Shown here one piece after another: positions 55,499-64,000 of a stretch of 64,000 bases of DNA. Origin of the DNA: Mesorhizobium sp. M4B.F.Ca.ET.058.02.1.1 (GTDB taxonomy: Bacteria; Pseudomonadota; Alphaproteobacteria; Rhizobiales; Rhizobiaceae); contig NZ_CP034450.1 in the NCBI RefSeq assembly GCF_003952505.1, positions 5,146,001 to 5,210,000 on the forward strand, in the 5' to 3' direction. Numbering within the stretch: position 1 is the first letter of the stretch; every line of letters starts with the position of its first letter. The notes under the pieces were generated by a model that saw only the letters and a program-made list of their open reading frames with translations, had not been told where the DNA came from and did no database searches. The position numbers were made by a program, and so were the translations under genes.

Positions 55499-55524
55499 CG
55501 GGGCGCGGGTTTGCCCGCGCCCCG
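55499..55524 (+). terminator. Hairpin between pstS and pstC
   Basis: CGGGGCGCGGG / CCCGCGCCCCG, 11-bp perfect arms and a 4-base loop, 14 bases after pstS. It has no strong U-tract and may be a partial terminator or an RNA-stabilising element. Confidence 0.65.
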
Positions 55525-55558
55525 ATCTCTTCGCCTGCCGCAGCGGCGGTAGCGACCG

Positions 55559-55648
55559 GAGCATGATCCCGAACCGAAGCACCGCGTCAGCGAAAAGTGG
55601 GGACCGGTTTTTGCTTCGCTGACCTCTGGTTCGGATAAGATCATGCTC
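55559..55648. repeat. Dispersed palindromic repeat, copy 4 (large form)
   Basis: GAGCATGATC / GATCATGCTC outer arms, CCGAACC / GGTTCGG middle arms and GTCAGCGAA / TTCGCTGAC inner arms around AAACCGGTCCCCACTTTTC (minus-strand sense). It lies between pstS and pstC, 30 bases before the pstC start, and shares the core of the copies at 15500, 27921 and 30140. Confidence 0.75.
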
Positions 55649-55677
55649 AAACAAGGGATTTCCCCTGGGGTGGGTTC

Positions 55678-57138
55678 ATGTCGTCCATGCTCGTACTTGC
55701 CATTGTAGTCGCCGTCGGCCTGGTCGCATTCTTCATCGGTCGCCAACGCGCCGTCGCGCAGGACAATGGATCGGTGAAGCCGCATTCGCGCGCTCACTAT
55801 CACGGCTGGTGGGCCTTCCTGCTCGCTGTCCTGCCGGCCCTCCTGCTGCTTGCCGTGTGGAACATCGGTTCCTCCATCTACCTCGACCGCCACATCCATG
55901 CCGCTTTGCCCGAGCGCACCGCCGACAGCGCGGTCGCCAGCGAGGCGCTCGACGTCAGCCTGGTGAAGAGCCTCGCCAAGGGCCTGCGCCAGCTCGATGC
56001 CAACACCCAGCTTCCCGCCAGCTTCGCCGAATTGCAGCCGCTGCTCGCCGCCAAGGGCGTGGCGCTGGCGACGGACACCCAGGATTACATGATCCCGATT
56101 GCCGTCGAGGCGAACGCGGTGCAGGGCCGGCTCGGCATGATCGGAGCCGTCGTCACCCTTGCCCTGTCGATCGCCGGCGCCTTCTATGCGCTAAGACAAG
56201 TCGCGCCACGGGCGCGCGCCAGGAACAATGTCGAGCGGCTGATGCTGTGGGGGCTGCTGGCGGCCTCGACCATCGCCATCCTGACCACCGTCGGCATCGT
56301 GCTTTCGATGCTGTTCCAGACCATCCAGTTCTTTGAGAGCGTCTCGCCGGCGAGCTTCTTCTTCGGCACCGTCTGGGATCCGCGCTTCGCCGCCGCCGGC
56401 TCGGGCGGCAGCCAGGGCCAGTTCGGCCTGATCCCGCTTCTGGCCGGCACGCTCTACATCGCCTTCGTCGCGCTGCTGGTGGCGGTGCCGGTCGGCCTGA
56501 TGTCGGCTGTCTACATGGCCGAATACGCCTCGCCCAAGGTGCGGTCGGTGGTCAAGCCGGCGCTCGAGTTGCTGGCTGGCATCCCGACCATCGTCTACGG
56601 CATCTTCGCCGTCGTCACGCTGGGGCCGTTCCTGCGCGATCTCTCCGCGGCGCTGACCGGCGGCTCGCCCTTCATCCAGGGCCAGAGCATCTTCACCGCC
56701 GGCCTGGTCATGGGCGTCATGCTGATCCCGGTCGTCTCCTCGCTTTCCGACGACATCATCACCGCGGTGCCGCGCGCCATGCGCGACGGCTCGCTCGGCC
56801 TCGGCGCGACACGCTCCGAGACGATCAAGCGGGTGATCCTGCCGGCGGCATTGCCCGGCATCGTCGGCGCCATCCTGCTCACCGCCTCGCGCGCCATCGG
56901 CGAGACGATGATCGTGGTGCTCGCGGCCGGTGTCGCCGCCAATCTCACTGCCAATCCGTTCGAGGCGATGACGACCATCACCGTCAAGATCGTCAACCAG
57001 CTGACCGGCGACCTCGAATTCAATTCGCCGCAGACGCTGGTCGCCTTCGCGCTCGGCATCACGCTGTTCGCGCTGACGCTGGTGATGAACATCGTGGCCC
57101 TCTACATCGTGCGCAAATACCGGGAGCAGTACGAATGA
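55678..57138 (+). CDS. pstC: Phosphate ABC transporter permease PstC
   Basis: A 486-residue inner-membrane permease, longer than the 319 residues of E. coli PstC. An N-terminal extension has two extra membrane segments (SMLVLAIVVAVGLVAFFIG; WWAFLLAVLPALLLLAVW) and a periplasmic insert. The permease core carries the EAA-like motif around YAGEYASPKVRSVVKP...GIPTIVYGIF and DGSLGLGATRSETIKRVILPAALPG. It overlaps pstA by four bases. Confidence 0.94.
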   Translation: MSSMLVLAIVVAVGLVAFFIGRQRAVAQDNGSVKPHSRAHYHGWWAFLLAVLPALLLLAVWNIGSSIYLDRHIHAALPERTADSAVASEALDVSLVKSLAKGLRQLDANTQLPASFAELQPLLAAKGVALATDTQDYMIPIAVEANAVQGRLGMIGAVVTLALSIAGAFYALRQVAPRARARNNVERLMLWGLLAASTIAILTTVGIVLSMLFQTIQFFESVSPASFFFGTVWDPRFAAAGSGGSQGQFGLIPLLAGTLYIAFVALLVAVPVGLMSAVYMAEYASPKVRSVVKPALELLAGIPTIVYGIFAVVTLGPFLRDLSAALTGGSPFIQGQSIFTAGLVMGVMLIPVVSSLSDDIITAVPRAMRDGSLGLGATRSETIKRVILPAALPGIVGAILLTASRAIGETMIVVLAAGVAANLTANPFEAMTTITVKIVNQLTGDLEFNSPQTLVAFALGITLFALTLVMNIVALYIVRKYREQYE

Positions 57139-58451
57139 CCGATATCCCGCTGGATACGATGGTCCGCACCGCGGCCCCCGCGCGCCGCGACATCGGCCTC
57201 AAGGCGCGCTACGCCGCCGAGCGCCGGTTCCGCATCTACGGCGCGCTGGCGATCTCGGTCGGCCTCGCCTTCCTCGCCATCATGCTGATCACCATCGTCT
57301 CGAAGGGCTACACCGCCTTCTGGCAGACGACGGTATCGCTGCCGATCAATTTCGACGAGAAGGTCATCGATCCTTCCAACAAACGCGCCACCGACCCGGA
57401 GGTGCTGATCAAGGCCAACTACCCCAAACTTGCCGACAGAGCGCTGATGGCCAAGCTTGGCATCGACCCCAGCAACAAACCGATGGCATTGAAGCTGAAG
57501 GGCTTCCTGTCGGAGGGCGCGCGCGTCCAATTGCGCGACATCGTCGTTGCCGATCCGTCGGTCATCGGCACGACGCGCAATGTCGACATCCTCGTCGCCG
57601 CAAACCTCGATTCCGCCTTCAAGGGGCAGATCGATCTCAATGTCGAGGAAGCGCGCCGCAAGGTCTCGGACCAGCAGGTCGCCTGGATGAACCAGCTCAA
57701 GGCCGACGGCACCATGGCCGAGCATTTCAACAAGGGCCTGTTCAGCTATGGCGCCTCGAGCCGTCCGGAGACATCGGGCATGGGCGTTGCCATCATCGGC
57801 TCCTTCTACATGATGGTGATCGTGCTGCTTCTGGCGCTGCCGATCGGCGTCGCCGCCTCCATCTATCTGGAGGAGTTTGCCAAGAAGAACCGCTTCACCG
57901 ACCTGATCGAAGTCAACATCAACAATCTGGCGGCGGTGCCGTCGATCGTCTTTGGCCTGCTCGGCCTCGCGGTGTTCATCAATTTCCTCGGCATGCCGCG
58001 CTCGGCCGCCTTCGTCGGCGGCCTGGTGCTGACGCTGATGACACTGCCGACGATCATCATCGCCACCCGCGCGGCGCTTGCCGCCGTGCCGCCGTCGATC
58101 CGCTCGGCGGCGCTCGGGCTTGGCGCTTCCAAGATGCAGATGGTGTTCCAGCATATCCTGCCGCTTGCCGCCCCCGGCATCCTCACCGGCACCATCATCG
58201 GCCTGGCGCGCGCGCTCGGCGAAACCGCGCCGCTGCTCCTGATCGGCATGGTCGCCTTCGTCGCCGACTATCCGAAGACTCCGTTCGATCCGGCGACCGC
58301 GCTGCCGGTGCAGATCTACATGTGGGCCAACGAGGCCGAACGCGCCTTCGTCGAGCGTATGTCGGGCGCCATCATCATCCTGCTCGTCTTCCTCATGGCC
58401 ATGAACATCACAGCGATCGTGCTCAGGCGCCGGTTCGAACGGCGCTGGTAA
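57135..58451 (+). CDS. pstA: Phosphate ABC transporter permease PstA
   Basis: A 438-residue permease. Residues about 1-210 include the DUF3333-type N-terminal extension, with one membrane helix and a periplasmic domain (NPDNKR- and VLIKANYPKLADRALMAKL-like stretch). The core then follows with AVPSIVFGLLGLAVF and SAALGLGASKMQMVFQHILPLAAPGILTGTI. Alphaproteobacterial PstA proteins are of this long form. It couples to PstC and PstB. Confidence 0.94.
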   Translation: MTDIPLDTMVRTAAPARRDIGLKARYAAERRFRIYGALAISVGLAFLAIMLITIVSKGYTAFWQTTVSLPINFDEKVIDPSNKRATDPEVLIKANYPKLADRALMAKLGIDPSNKPMALKLKGFLSEGARVQLRDIVVADPSVIGTTRNVDILVAANLDSAFKGQIDLNVEEARRKVSDQQVAWMNQLKADGTMAEHFNKGLFSYGASSRPETSGMGVAIIGSFYMMVIVLLLALPIGVAASIYLEEFAKKNRFTDLIEVNINNLAAVPSIVFGLLGLAVFINFLGMPRSAAFVGGLVLTLMTLPTIIIATRAALAAVPPSIRSAALGLGASKMQMVFQHILPLAAPGILTGTIIGLARALGETAPLLLIGMVAFVADYPKTPFDPATALPVQIYMWANEAERAFVERMSGAIIILLVFLMAMNITAIVLRRRFERRW

Positions 58452-58466
58452 AAGAAGGCATCTGGT

Positions 58467-59291
58467 ATGAACATCATGACCGAACAGTCTCTTGAAAACG
58501 CAGTGGGCGACAAGATGAACGCCAAGTCGAACGAAGTGATCAAGATGCGCGGCGACAAGGTCGGCGTGTTCTACGGCGAAAAGCAGGCGCTGTTCGACGT
58601 CAATCTCGACGTCCGCCTCAATCAGGTGACGGCGCTCATCGGACCTTCGGGCTGCGGCAAGTCGACCTTCCTGCGCTGCCTCAACCGCATGAACGACACC
58701 ATCGACTCGGCGCGCGTGACGGGCAAGATCACGCTGGACGAGGAGGATATCTACGACAAGAACATCGACGTCGTGGAGCTTAGGGCTCGCGTCGGCATGG
58801 TGTTCCAGAAGCCCAACCCGTTCCCGAAGTCGATCTACGAGAATGTCGCCTACGGCCCGCGCATCCATGGGCTGGCCAAGCGCAAGGCCGACATGGACCA
58901 GATCGTCGAATCCAGCCTGAAGAAGGCGGCGATCTGGAACGAGGTGAAGGACCGCCTGCACGAGCCCGGCACCGGCCTGTCCGGAGGCCAGCAGCAACGC
59001 CTGTGCATCGCCCGCGCCATCGCCGTGTCGCCGGAAGTGATCCTGATGGACGAGCCCTGCTCGGCGCTCGACCCGATCGCCACCGCCCGTGTCGAGGAGC
59101 TGATCGACGAACTGCGCCAGAACTACACGATCGTCATCGTCACCCACTCGATGCAGCAGGCGGCCCGCGTGTCGCAGCGCACGGCGATGTTCCATCTCGG
59201 CTACCTGGTCGAGGAAGGCGCCACCGACAAGATGTTCACCAACCCCGACGACAAACGCACCCAGGACTACATCACCGGCCGGTTCGGCTGA
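58467..59291 (+). CDS. pstB: Phosphate ABC transporter ATP-binding protein PstB
   Basis: A 274-residue ATPase: Walker [11 protein letters not shown]-loop region [22 protein letters not shown], signature [16 protein letters not shown], Walker [17 protein letters not shown] and the H-loop [13 protein letters not shown]. The PNPFP motif is diagnostic of PstB. It sits in the cytosol against PstCA. A start at the third codon is also possible. Confidence 0.97.
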   Translation: MNIMTEQSLENAVGDKMNAKSNEVIKMRGDKVGVFYGEKQALFDVNLDVRLNQVTALIGPSGCGKSTFLRCLNRMNDTIDSARVTGKITLDEEDIYDKNIDVVELRARVGMVFQKPNPFPKSIYENVAYGPRIHGLAKRKADMDQIVESSLKKAAIWNEVKDRLHEPGTGLSGGQQQRLCIARAIAVSPEVILMDEPCSALDPIATARVEELIDELRQNYTIVIVTHSMQQAARVSQRTAMFHLGYLVEEGATDKMFTNPDDKRTQDYITGRFG

Positions 59292-59314
59292 TTTCCACGC
59301 ACGAGGACAGGATC

Positions 59315-60025
59315 ATGGGTGAACATCATACGGTTGCGTCTTTCGACGAGGATCTGGGAGCGATCAGCAAGCTGATCGCCGACATGGGCGATCTCGCCCG
59401 CTCGATGGTCGCCGGCTCGACGCGCGCGCTGCTCAATTCCGACAATGCCCTGGCGCAGCGCGTTGTTTCCGACGACGCCATCATGGATGCACGCCAGCGC
59501 GAACTCGACGACCGCGCCATCACGCTGATCGCCAAGCGGCAGCCGATGGCCAACGATCTGCGCGCCGTGGTCGGCTCGATCCGCATGGCGGGCGACCTCG
59601 AACGCATCGGCGACCTCGCCAAGAACATCGCCAAGCGTGTCGGTACCGTCGGCCTCAGCGTCACGCCGCGTGATCTCTCGCATTCCATCGACGGCATGGC
59701 GCAGCTTGTGCTGGTCCAGGTGCAGGGCGTCATCGAGCAATATGCCGCCGCGGATGCCGCAGCCCTCGCCAAGCTCCGCAACGACGACGAACGCATCGAC
59801 GTCAAATACACCTCGGTGTTCCGCGAGCTCCTGACCTACATGATGGAGGATCCGCGCAACATCACCGCTTGCACGCATCTTCTATTCTGCGCCAAGAACC
59901 TGGAGCGCATCGGCGACCATGTCACCAACATTGCCGAGAACGCCTACTACGTGCTGACCGGTCAGCAACTGCCCGCCAATCGTCCGAAGCTGGACGAGAC
60001 GGCGATGTCGGCGCCGGCGGCCTGA
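59315..60025 (+). CDS. phoU: Phosphate signalling protein PhoU
   Basis: A 236-residue all-helical protein with two PhoU repeats, each with the metal-binding LERIGD motif: DLERIGDLAKNIAKR (about 89-103) and NLERIGDHVTNIAENAYY (about 192-209). It links the Pst transporter to the PhoR-PhoB pathway and keeps Pst quiet when phosphate is plentiful. A longer frame begins inside pstB and was rejected. AGGACAGGATC is its leader. Confidence 0.95.
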   Translation: MGEHHTVASFDEDLGAISKLIADMGDLARSMVAGSTRALLNSDNALAQRVVSDDAIMDARQRELDDRAITLIAKRQPMANDLRAVVGSIRMAGDLERIGDLAKNIAKRVGTVGLSVTPRDLSHSIDGMAQLVLVQVQGVIEQYAAADAAALAKLRNDDERIDVKYTSVFRELLTYMMEDPRNITACTHLLFCAKNLERIGDHVTNIAENAYYVLTGQQLPANRPKLDETAMSAPAA

Positions 60026-60044
60026 GAAGAAGGGTGACCGGCTG

Positions 60045-60734
60045 ATGATCGCGCCACGCATCATGGTGGTGGAGGACGAGGAGCCGCTGGGGGTGCTGCT
60101 CCGCTACAATCTGGAATCGGAAGGCTACCAGGTCGAGGTGGTCACACGCGGCGACGAGGCCGAGATCCGGCTGCAGGAAAACGTGCCCGATTTGCTGGTG
60201 CTCGACTGGATGGTGCCGGCGGTTTCCGGCATCGAGCTCTGCCGGCGCCTCAGGATGCGGCCGGAGACCGAGCGGCTGCCGATCATCATGCTGACGGCGC
60301 GCGGCGAGGAAAGCGACCGGGTGCGCGGCCTTTCGACCGGCGCCGACGACTATCTGGTCAAGCCGTTCTCTACGCCGGAGTTCATGGCGCGGGTGAAGGC
60401 GCTGCTACGCCGCGCCAAGCCGGAAGTCCTGTCCAGCATGCTGAAGGTCGGCGACATCGTGCTCGATCGCGAGTCGCATCGCGTTTACCGCAAGAAGAGC
60501 GAGATCCGGCTCGGCCCGACCGAATTCCGGCTGCTCGAATTCATGATGCGGCATCCCGGCCGGGTGTTCTCGCGCAGCCAGCTGCTCGACAATGTCTGGG
60601 GCGAGACGATCTACATCGACGAGCGCACCGTGGACGTGCATGTCGGGCGCTTGCGCAAGGCGGTCAACAATGGCCGCATGCCGGATGTCATCCGCACCAT
60701 ACGCGGCGCGGGCTACGCGATCAGGGAAGATTGA
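60045..60734 (+). CDS. phoB: Phosphate regulon response regulator PhoB
   Basis: A 229-residue OmpR-type regulator. The receiver domain has the acidic pair in VVEDEEPLG, the phosphoacceptor Asp in LVLDWMVPAVSG, the Thr in MLTARGEE and the Lys in LVKPFS. The winged-helix effector domain ends RTVDVHVGRLRKAVNNGRMPDVIRTIRGAGYAI. It binds the Pho box at 54349. It is the last gene of the operon, three bases before the convergent ROK gene, with no terminator between them. Confidence 0.96.
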   Translation: MIAPRIMVVEDEEPLGVLLRYNLESEGYQVEVVTRGDEAEIRLQENVPDLLVLDWMVPAVSGIELCRRLRMRPETERLPIIMLTARGEESDRVRGLSTGADDYLVKPFSTPEFMARVKALLRRAKPEVLSSMLKVGDIVLDRESHRVYRKKSEIRLGPTEFRLLEFMMRHPGRVFSRSQLLDNVWGETIYIDERTVDVHVGRLRKAVNNGRMPDVIRTIRGAGYAIRED

Positions 60735-60737
60735 CGC

Positions 60738-61982
60738 TCAGGCCACGCTCTTCCCGGCGGCGCTGCCTTTCGCCTGGACGCCTGGCGCGAAAATCTCCTG
60801 GTCGACAAAGCCGAGCGCGCGCATGGCGCAGCCCTCGCGGATCAGCGGCAGTTCGTTCGGCTCGGTGTCGAACGAGATCGATTTCGAATGCTGGCCGCCG
60901 GCGGTCTGGGCGATCGCCTCGCGCAGCGCCGGCTCGATCAGGTCGAAGGCGGCGGCGCTGACGCCGACCATGGCGACCGGTGCGGGATCGATCAGCGCGA
61001 ACAGGCTGCCGAGGCCGAAGCCGAGCGCCTCGCCGGCCTTGCGATAGGCTTGGCGCTCCGGACCGTCGCCGGCGCGCGCCCGCGCTGCGAGCGAGCGCAT
61101 GTCGGCGTCGCTGACATCGACCGGCTCGGCGTCCTCGCCCATCTCCTTGGCATTGCGCCAGATGGCGTAGTTGCCGGCATAGGCCTCGACGCAGCCGCGC
61201 CGCCCGCAGCGGCAGAGCGCGCCGCCCGGCCGGTGGATCATATGGCCGAATTCGCCGCCCGAGGAATGGGTGCCGGTGAACAGCTCTCCCTTCAGCACCA
61301 GCCCCATGCCGATGCCGTGCGACAGCAGGATGGCGATGAAGTCGTCGCGGTAGCGGTCAGGGTCACGCCACTGCAGGGCCACCGCCATCATGTTGCAGTC
61401 GTTCTCCATGGTGGCCGGAACGCCGAATTCGGCTTCCAGTATGTCGGCGAAGGCGATGTCGGTCTGCGGCGTGATCGGCGACCACAACATGGCGCGGGCA
61501 TGGGTGTCGGTGATGCCCTGGATGCCCATGGCGATGCGGGCGACGCCGCGGACGTCGAGATCGGGATCCTCGAAGCGGCGCCGGACGATGGCCACGCATT
61601 CGCCGATCAGCTCGTCGCGCGGCATGATCGCCGTGTCGAGGCGGCGCTGCTCTTCGGCAATGACCTGCCCGGCGTAGTCGATGACGGCGACGGAAAGGAA
61701 GTTCAGCGACAGGACCACCGTCATCACCGCCGTGGCTTCCGGATTGAGCGCAAGCCCGACCTGCGGCCGGCCGCGCTTCAGCGAAACAGCCTCGTTTGCC
61801 TTGCTCTCGGTCAGGATGCCTTCCTGGATCAGGTCGGACGAGATCGCCGAGATGGTCGAATGGCTGAGGCCGGTGGTGGCGGCGATCTCGGTCCGCGACG
61901 GCTGGCCGGCGCGGCGCACGGCCGAAATCACCATCGCCCGGTTGCGTCGGCGCAGATCGTCGTGGCGGATTCCAACCGACAT
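60738..61982 (-). CDS. ROK-family transcriptional repressor, XylR-like
   Basis: A 414-residue repressor. The N-terminal winged helix is [44 protein letters not shown]. The ROK sugar-kinase-like domain follows, with [11 protein letters not shown], the zinc site [17 protein letters not shown] and [12 protein letters not shown] regulators of this layout control xylose or related sugar operons and release DNA when they bind sugar. It is divergent from xylF; two matching palindromes lie between the two genes. Confidence 0.9.
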   Translation of the reverse strand: MSVGIRHDDLRRRNRAMVISAVRRAGQPSRTEIAATTGLSHSTISAISSDLIQEGILTESKANEAVSLKRGRPQVGLALNPEATAVMTVVLSLNFLSVAVIDYAGQVIAEEQRRLDTAIMPRDELIGECVAIVRRRFEDPDLDVRGVARIAMGIQGITDTHARAMLWSPITPQTDIAFADILEAEFGVPATMENDCNMMAVALQWRDPDRYRDDFIAILLSHGIGMGLVLKGELFTGTHSSGGEFGHMIHRPGGALCRCGRRGCVEAYAGNYAIWRNAKEMGEDAEPVDVSDADMRSLAARARAGDGPERQAYRKAGEALGFGLGSLFALIDPAPVAMVGVSAAAFDLIEPALREAIAQTAGGQHSKSISFDTEPNELPLIREGCAMRALGFVDQEIFAPGVQAKGSAAGKSVA

Positions 61983-62080
61983 GCCCTATTTCCTCCCGGT
62001 CGTCGCGGCCGTTTTTGATCTCAAGGGGCCGTCGGCGGACACCGTATGAATTGTGGCAGAAGCGGGCCGGCCTGTCATTT

Positions 62081-62105
62081 ATTTATTACGGAGCTCGAAA
62101 AAAAT
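62081..62105. promoter_or_regulatory. ROK (XylR-type) operator A
   Basis: ATTTATTACG-GAGCT-CGAAAAAAAT has 10-base arms matching at eight positions and a 5-base spacer. It has the same architecture as operator B at 62167. Confidence 0.55.
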
Positions 62106-62138
62106 TCGCAGGGGCGTCAGAATCCAGCAGAATCAATG

Positions 62139-62167
62139 TTGACAGCGCTCCGGCGTTGGATCACTAT
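62139..62167 (+). promoter_or_regulatory. xylF promoter
   Basis: TTGACA, a perfect -35, is followed after 17 bases by CACTAT, a weak -10. The -10 abuts operator B, so a bound repressor would exclude polymerase. Confidence 0.45.
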
Positions 62168-62187
62168 TTTTTCGAGGCTCGAAAAAA
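62167..62187. promoter_or_regulatory. ROK (XylR-type) operator B, perfect palindrome
   Basis: TTTTTTCGAG-G-CTCGAAAAAA is a perfect 21-bp odd palindrome, with CG steps five bases apart as in operator A. It lies 61 bases before the xylF start. Confidence 0.65.
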
Positions 62188-62248
62188 AGCCTCTATGCCG
62201 GCCTCAGGGCCAGTCTGGGTCGCGCCGCAATGGCGCAGGGAGGATATC

Positions 62249-63289
62249 ATGAAGAAATTCGCAGCCGCCATGCTGGCGGGTGTCGCCATGTCGTTGACGC
62301 TCGCGTCGGTCGCCGAGGCGAAGGACAAGGTGATCGGTGTTTCCTGGTCGAACTTCCAGGAAGAACGCTGGAAGACCGATGAAGCGGCGATGAAGAAGGC
62401 CATCGAGGCGGCCGGCGACAAGTATATTTCCGCCGACGCGCAGTCCAATCCGGGCAAGCAGCTGACCGACGTCGAAAGCCTGATATCGCAGGGCGCCAAC
62501 GCCCTGATCGTGCTGGCGCAGGACGCCTCCGCGGTCGGACCGGCGGTGCAGAAGGCGCTGGACGAAGGCATTCCAGTCGTCGGCTACGATCGGCTGATCG
62601 AGAACAAGGACGTCTTCTACCTGACCTTCGACAACAAGGAAGTCGGCCGTATGCAGGCCCGCGAAGTGTTCAAGGTCAAGCCGGAAGGCAACTATGTCTT
62701 CATCAAGGGCTCGGGCGCCGACCCGAACGCCGATTTCCTGTTCGCCGGCTCCATGGAAGTCCTGAAGGTAGCCATCGACGGCGGCAAGGTCAAGAATGTC
62801 GGCGAGGCCTATACCGACGGCTGGCTGCCCGCCAACGCGCAGAAGAACATGGAGCAGTTCCTGACCGCCAACGACAACAAGGTCGATGCGGTGGTGGCGG
62901 CCAATGACGGCACCGCAGGTGGCGTCGTCGCCGCGCTGACGGCGCAGGGCCTCGCCGGGACCGTTCCGGTGTCGGGCCAGGACGGCGACCACGCCGCGCT
63001 GAACCGCATCGCACTCGGCACGCAGACCGTGTCGGTGTGGAAGGACGCGCGCGAGCTCGGCAAGAACGCCGCCGAGATCGCCTCGGCGCTCGCCGACGGC
63101 AAGAAGATGACAGACATCGCCGGCGTCAAGGATTTCACCACGCCGGGCGGCAACACCGTCAAGTCGCTGTTCCTGACGCCGGTGGCGATCACCAAGGACA
63201 ACCTCAACGTCGTCATCGACGCGGGCTGGATCAAGAAGGACGAAGTCTGCGCCGGCGTTGCCGCCGGCGCCGTCGCCGCCTGCAACTGA
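62249..63289 (+). CDS. xylF: D-xylose ABC transporter substrate-binding protein
   Basis: A 346-residue periplasmic sugar-binding protein: signal peptide [20 protein letters not shown] up to AEA, then [75 protein letters not shown] and [15 protein letters not shown]. The [12 protein letters not shown] and YDRLI regions are typical of XylF. GGGAGGATATC is its ribosome-binding site. The frame is open further upstream through the operators and was not used. The permease gene follows. Confidence 0.93.
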   Translation: MKKFAAAMLAGVAMSLTLASVAEAKDKVIGVSWSNFQEERWKTDEAAMKKAIEAAGDKYISADAQSNPGKQLTDVESLISQGANALIVLAQDASAVGPAVQKALDEGIPVVGYDRLIENKDVFYLTFDNKEVGRMQAREVFKVKPEGNYVFIKGSGADPNADFLFAGSMEVLKVAIDGGKVKNVGEAYTDGWLPANAQKNMEQFLTANDNKVDAVVAANDGTAGGVVAALTAQGLAGTVPVSGQDGDHAALNRIALGTQTVSVWKDARELGKNAAEIASALADGKKMTDIAGVKDFTTPGGNTVKSLFLTPVAITKDNLNVVIDAGWIKKDEVCAGVAAGAVAACN

Positions 63290-63316
63290 GGCAAGCCTTC
63301 CGGTTTGAAGACTCGG

Positions 63317-63340
63317 CGCCGCGGCCCAAGAGCCGCGGCG
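63317..63340 (+). terminator. Hairpin between xylF and xylH
   Basis: CGCCGCGGC / GCCGCGGCG, 9-bp perfect arms with a 6-base loop, 27 bases after xylF and without a U-tract. It likely protects the xylF mRNA or partly terminates. Confidence 0.6.
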
Positions 63341-63447
63341 TCCATCGAGCTTCGCTTCGCAACGGCTTCCGGCTTCAAGTGAGCCGGGAAAGCCAATAGA
63401 ATCATGTTCCGGCAACCGCGCCAGACGGCAACCGGTGGGAGGAAATC

Positions 63448-64000
63448 ATGACCGATACGACCTCAAGCACGGTCGCCGCGGACCGGGCACGCGCAGCCGA
63501 ACTCAGCGCCGCCGGCCGCTTCCTTAAGGCAACCGAACTCGACACGCGCATGCTCGGCATGGTCGGCGCGCTGCTGGTCATCTGGATCGGCATCCACGTC
63601 CTGTCGGGCGGGCTCTTCCTGACCCCGCGCAACCTTTGGAACCTGTCGGTGCAGACCTCCTCGGTGGCGATCATGGCGACCGGTATGGTGCTGGTCATCG
63701 TCATGCGCAACATCGACCTTTCCGTCGGCTCCGTCGAGGGCGTGGTCGGCATGATCATGGGCGTGGCGCAGGCCGAATTCCTCATTCGAGTCATTGGCTT
63801 CCAGCTCGGCAATCCGTGGCTCTGGATCATCGCGCTCGCCGCCGGCGTGGTGCTTGGCCTGGCGATCGGCGCGTTCCAGGGCTTCATCATCGCCTACATG
63901 GAGGTGCCGGCCTTCATCGTCACGCTGGGTGGCCTGCTGGTCTGGCGCGGCATGGCCTGGATGATCACCAGCGGCCGCACGGTCGCGCCGCTCGACGCCA
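63448..64000 (+). CDS. xylH: Xylose ABC transporter permease, N-terminal part (3' end outside window)
   Basis: 184 complete codons of a CUT2-type permease running off the window. After a hydrophilic start (MTDTTSSTVAADRARAAE) come membrane segments LGMVGALLVIWIGIHVLSG, VAIMATGMVLVIVMRNIDLSVGSVEG (the family's DLSVGS signature) and LWIIALAAGVVLGLAIGAFQGFIIAYMEVPAFIVTLGGLLVWRG. The extra charged start fits XylH. GGAGGAAATC is the ribosome-binding site. It belongs to the xylF operon; an ATPase gene is expected beyond the window. Confidence 0.92.
   Translation, partial: MTDTTSSTVAADRARAAELSAAGRFLKATELDTRMLGMVGALLVIWIGIHVLSGGLFLTPRNLWNLSVQTSSVAIMATGMVLVIVMRNIDLSVGSVEGVVGMIMGVAQAEFLIRVIGFQLGNPWLWIIALAAGVVLGLAIGAFQGFIIAYMEVPAFIVTLGGLLVWRGMAWMITSGRTVAPLDA

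Noticed and set aside
57102..59195. A 697-codon open frame on the minus strand
   Set aside because: It runs antisense across pstA and pstB and shows low-complexity charged sequence only.

Overview
The window is one contiguous stretch of a GC-rich alphaproteobacterial chromosome, most likely a Mesorhizobium or close Rhizobiales relative. This is inferred from gene content, not from a search. Pointers are the zapA / DUF4164 / tkt / gap / pgk / fba neighbourhood, the TrcR (DUF1013) and DUF1127 proteins, the pstSCAB-phoU-phoB order with long PstC and PstA, rpoH, several ABC sugar importers, and dispersed palindromic repeats of the type common in rhizobial intergenic DNA.

Layout. 1-4.7 kb: 3' end of ispG, a lytic transglycosylase with a SPOR-like tail, a truncated kinase-like remnant, a membrane hybrid histidine kinase and a small secreted protein. 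4.7-7.3 kb: alcohol dehydrogenase and cupin operon divergent from a LysR regulator. 7.3-18.2 kb: sugar-acid catabolism. An idnO/gntK/3-hydroxyisobutyrate-dehydrogenase-like/EthD operon diverges from a 2-hydroxyacid dehydrogenase, idnD and a LacI regulator. Next comes a sugar ABC importer (ATPase, permease, frameshifted binding protein) divergent from a gluconolactonase-like gene. Copies of a GTTATCGATAAC-type palindrome lie at all three control points, which suggests one LacI-controlled regulon for L-idonate, gluconate or a related sugar acid.

18.2-33 kb: housekeeping and accessory genes (tautomerase, ispA, mtgA, rpmF, HxlR and ArsR regulators, glutathione transferase, MFS exporter, quinone oxidoreductase, two DUF1127 proteins, trcR, a WYL regulator, an SGNH hydrolase, a DUF899 protein). 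33-42.6 kb: central carbon metabolism (fba, pgk, gap, tkt) on the minus strand with a K+/H+ antiporter inserted, then zapA and a 1-Cys peroxiredoxin. 42.6-43.3 kb: a small cassette bracketed by inverted copies of a repeat, holding a transposase-tail remnant and a lower-GC membrane gene. 43.3-50 kb: rpoH, an RluA-family pseudouridine synthase, two VOC proteins, tRNA-Glu(CTC), a glutathione-transferase-like protein with a histone-like Lys/Ala tail, and a frameshifted lipoprotein.

50-64 kb: a 1260-residue five-PAS hybrid kinase paralogous to the one at 1.7-4.1 kb, a 32-bp perfect palindrome, a triple Pho box, the complete pstSCAB-phoU-phoB operon, and a xylose system (ROK repressor divergent from xylF and xylH, the last cut by the window end). 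Two direct-repeat ROK operators cover the xylF promoter.

I found no CRISPR array, rRNA, prophage or intact insertion sequence. The points most worth following up are the LacI regulon, the twin TGACAG-N4-CTGTCA sites, the histone-tailed glutathione transferase and the two frameshifted genes.
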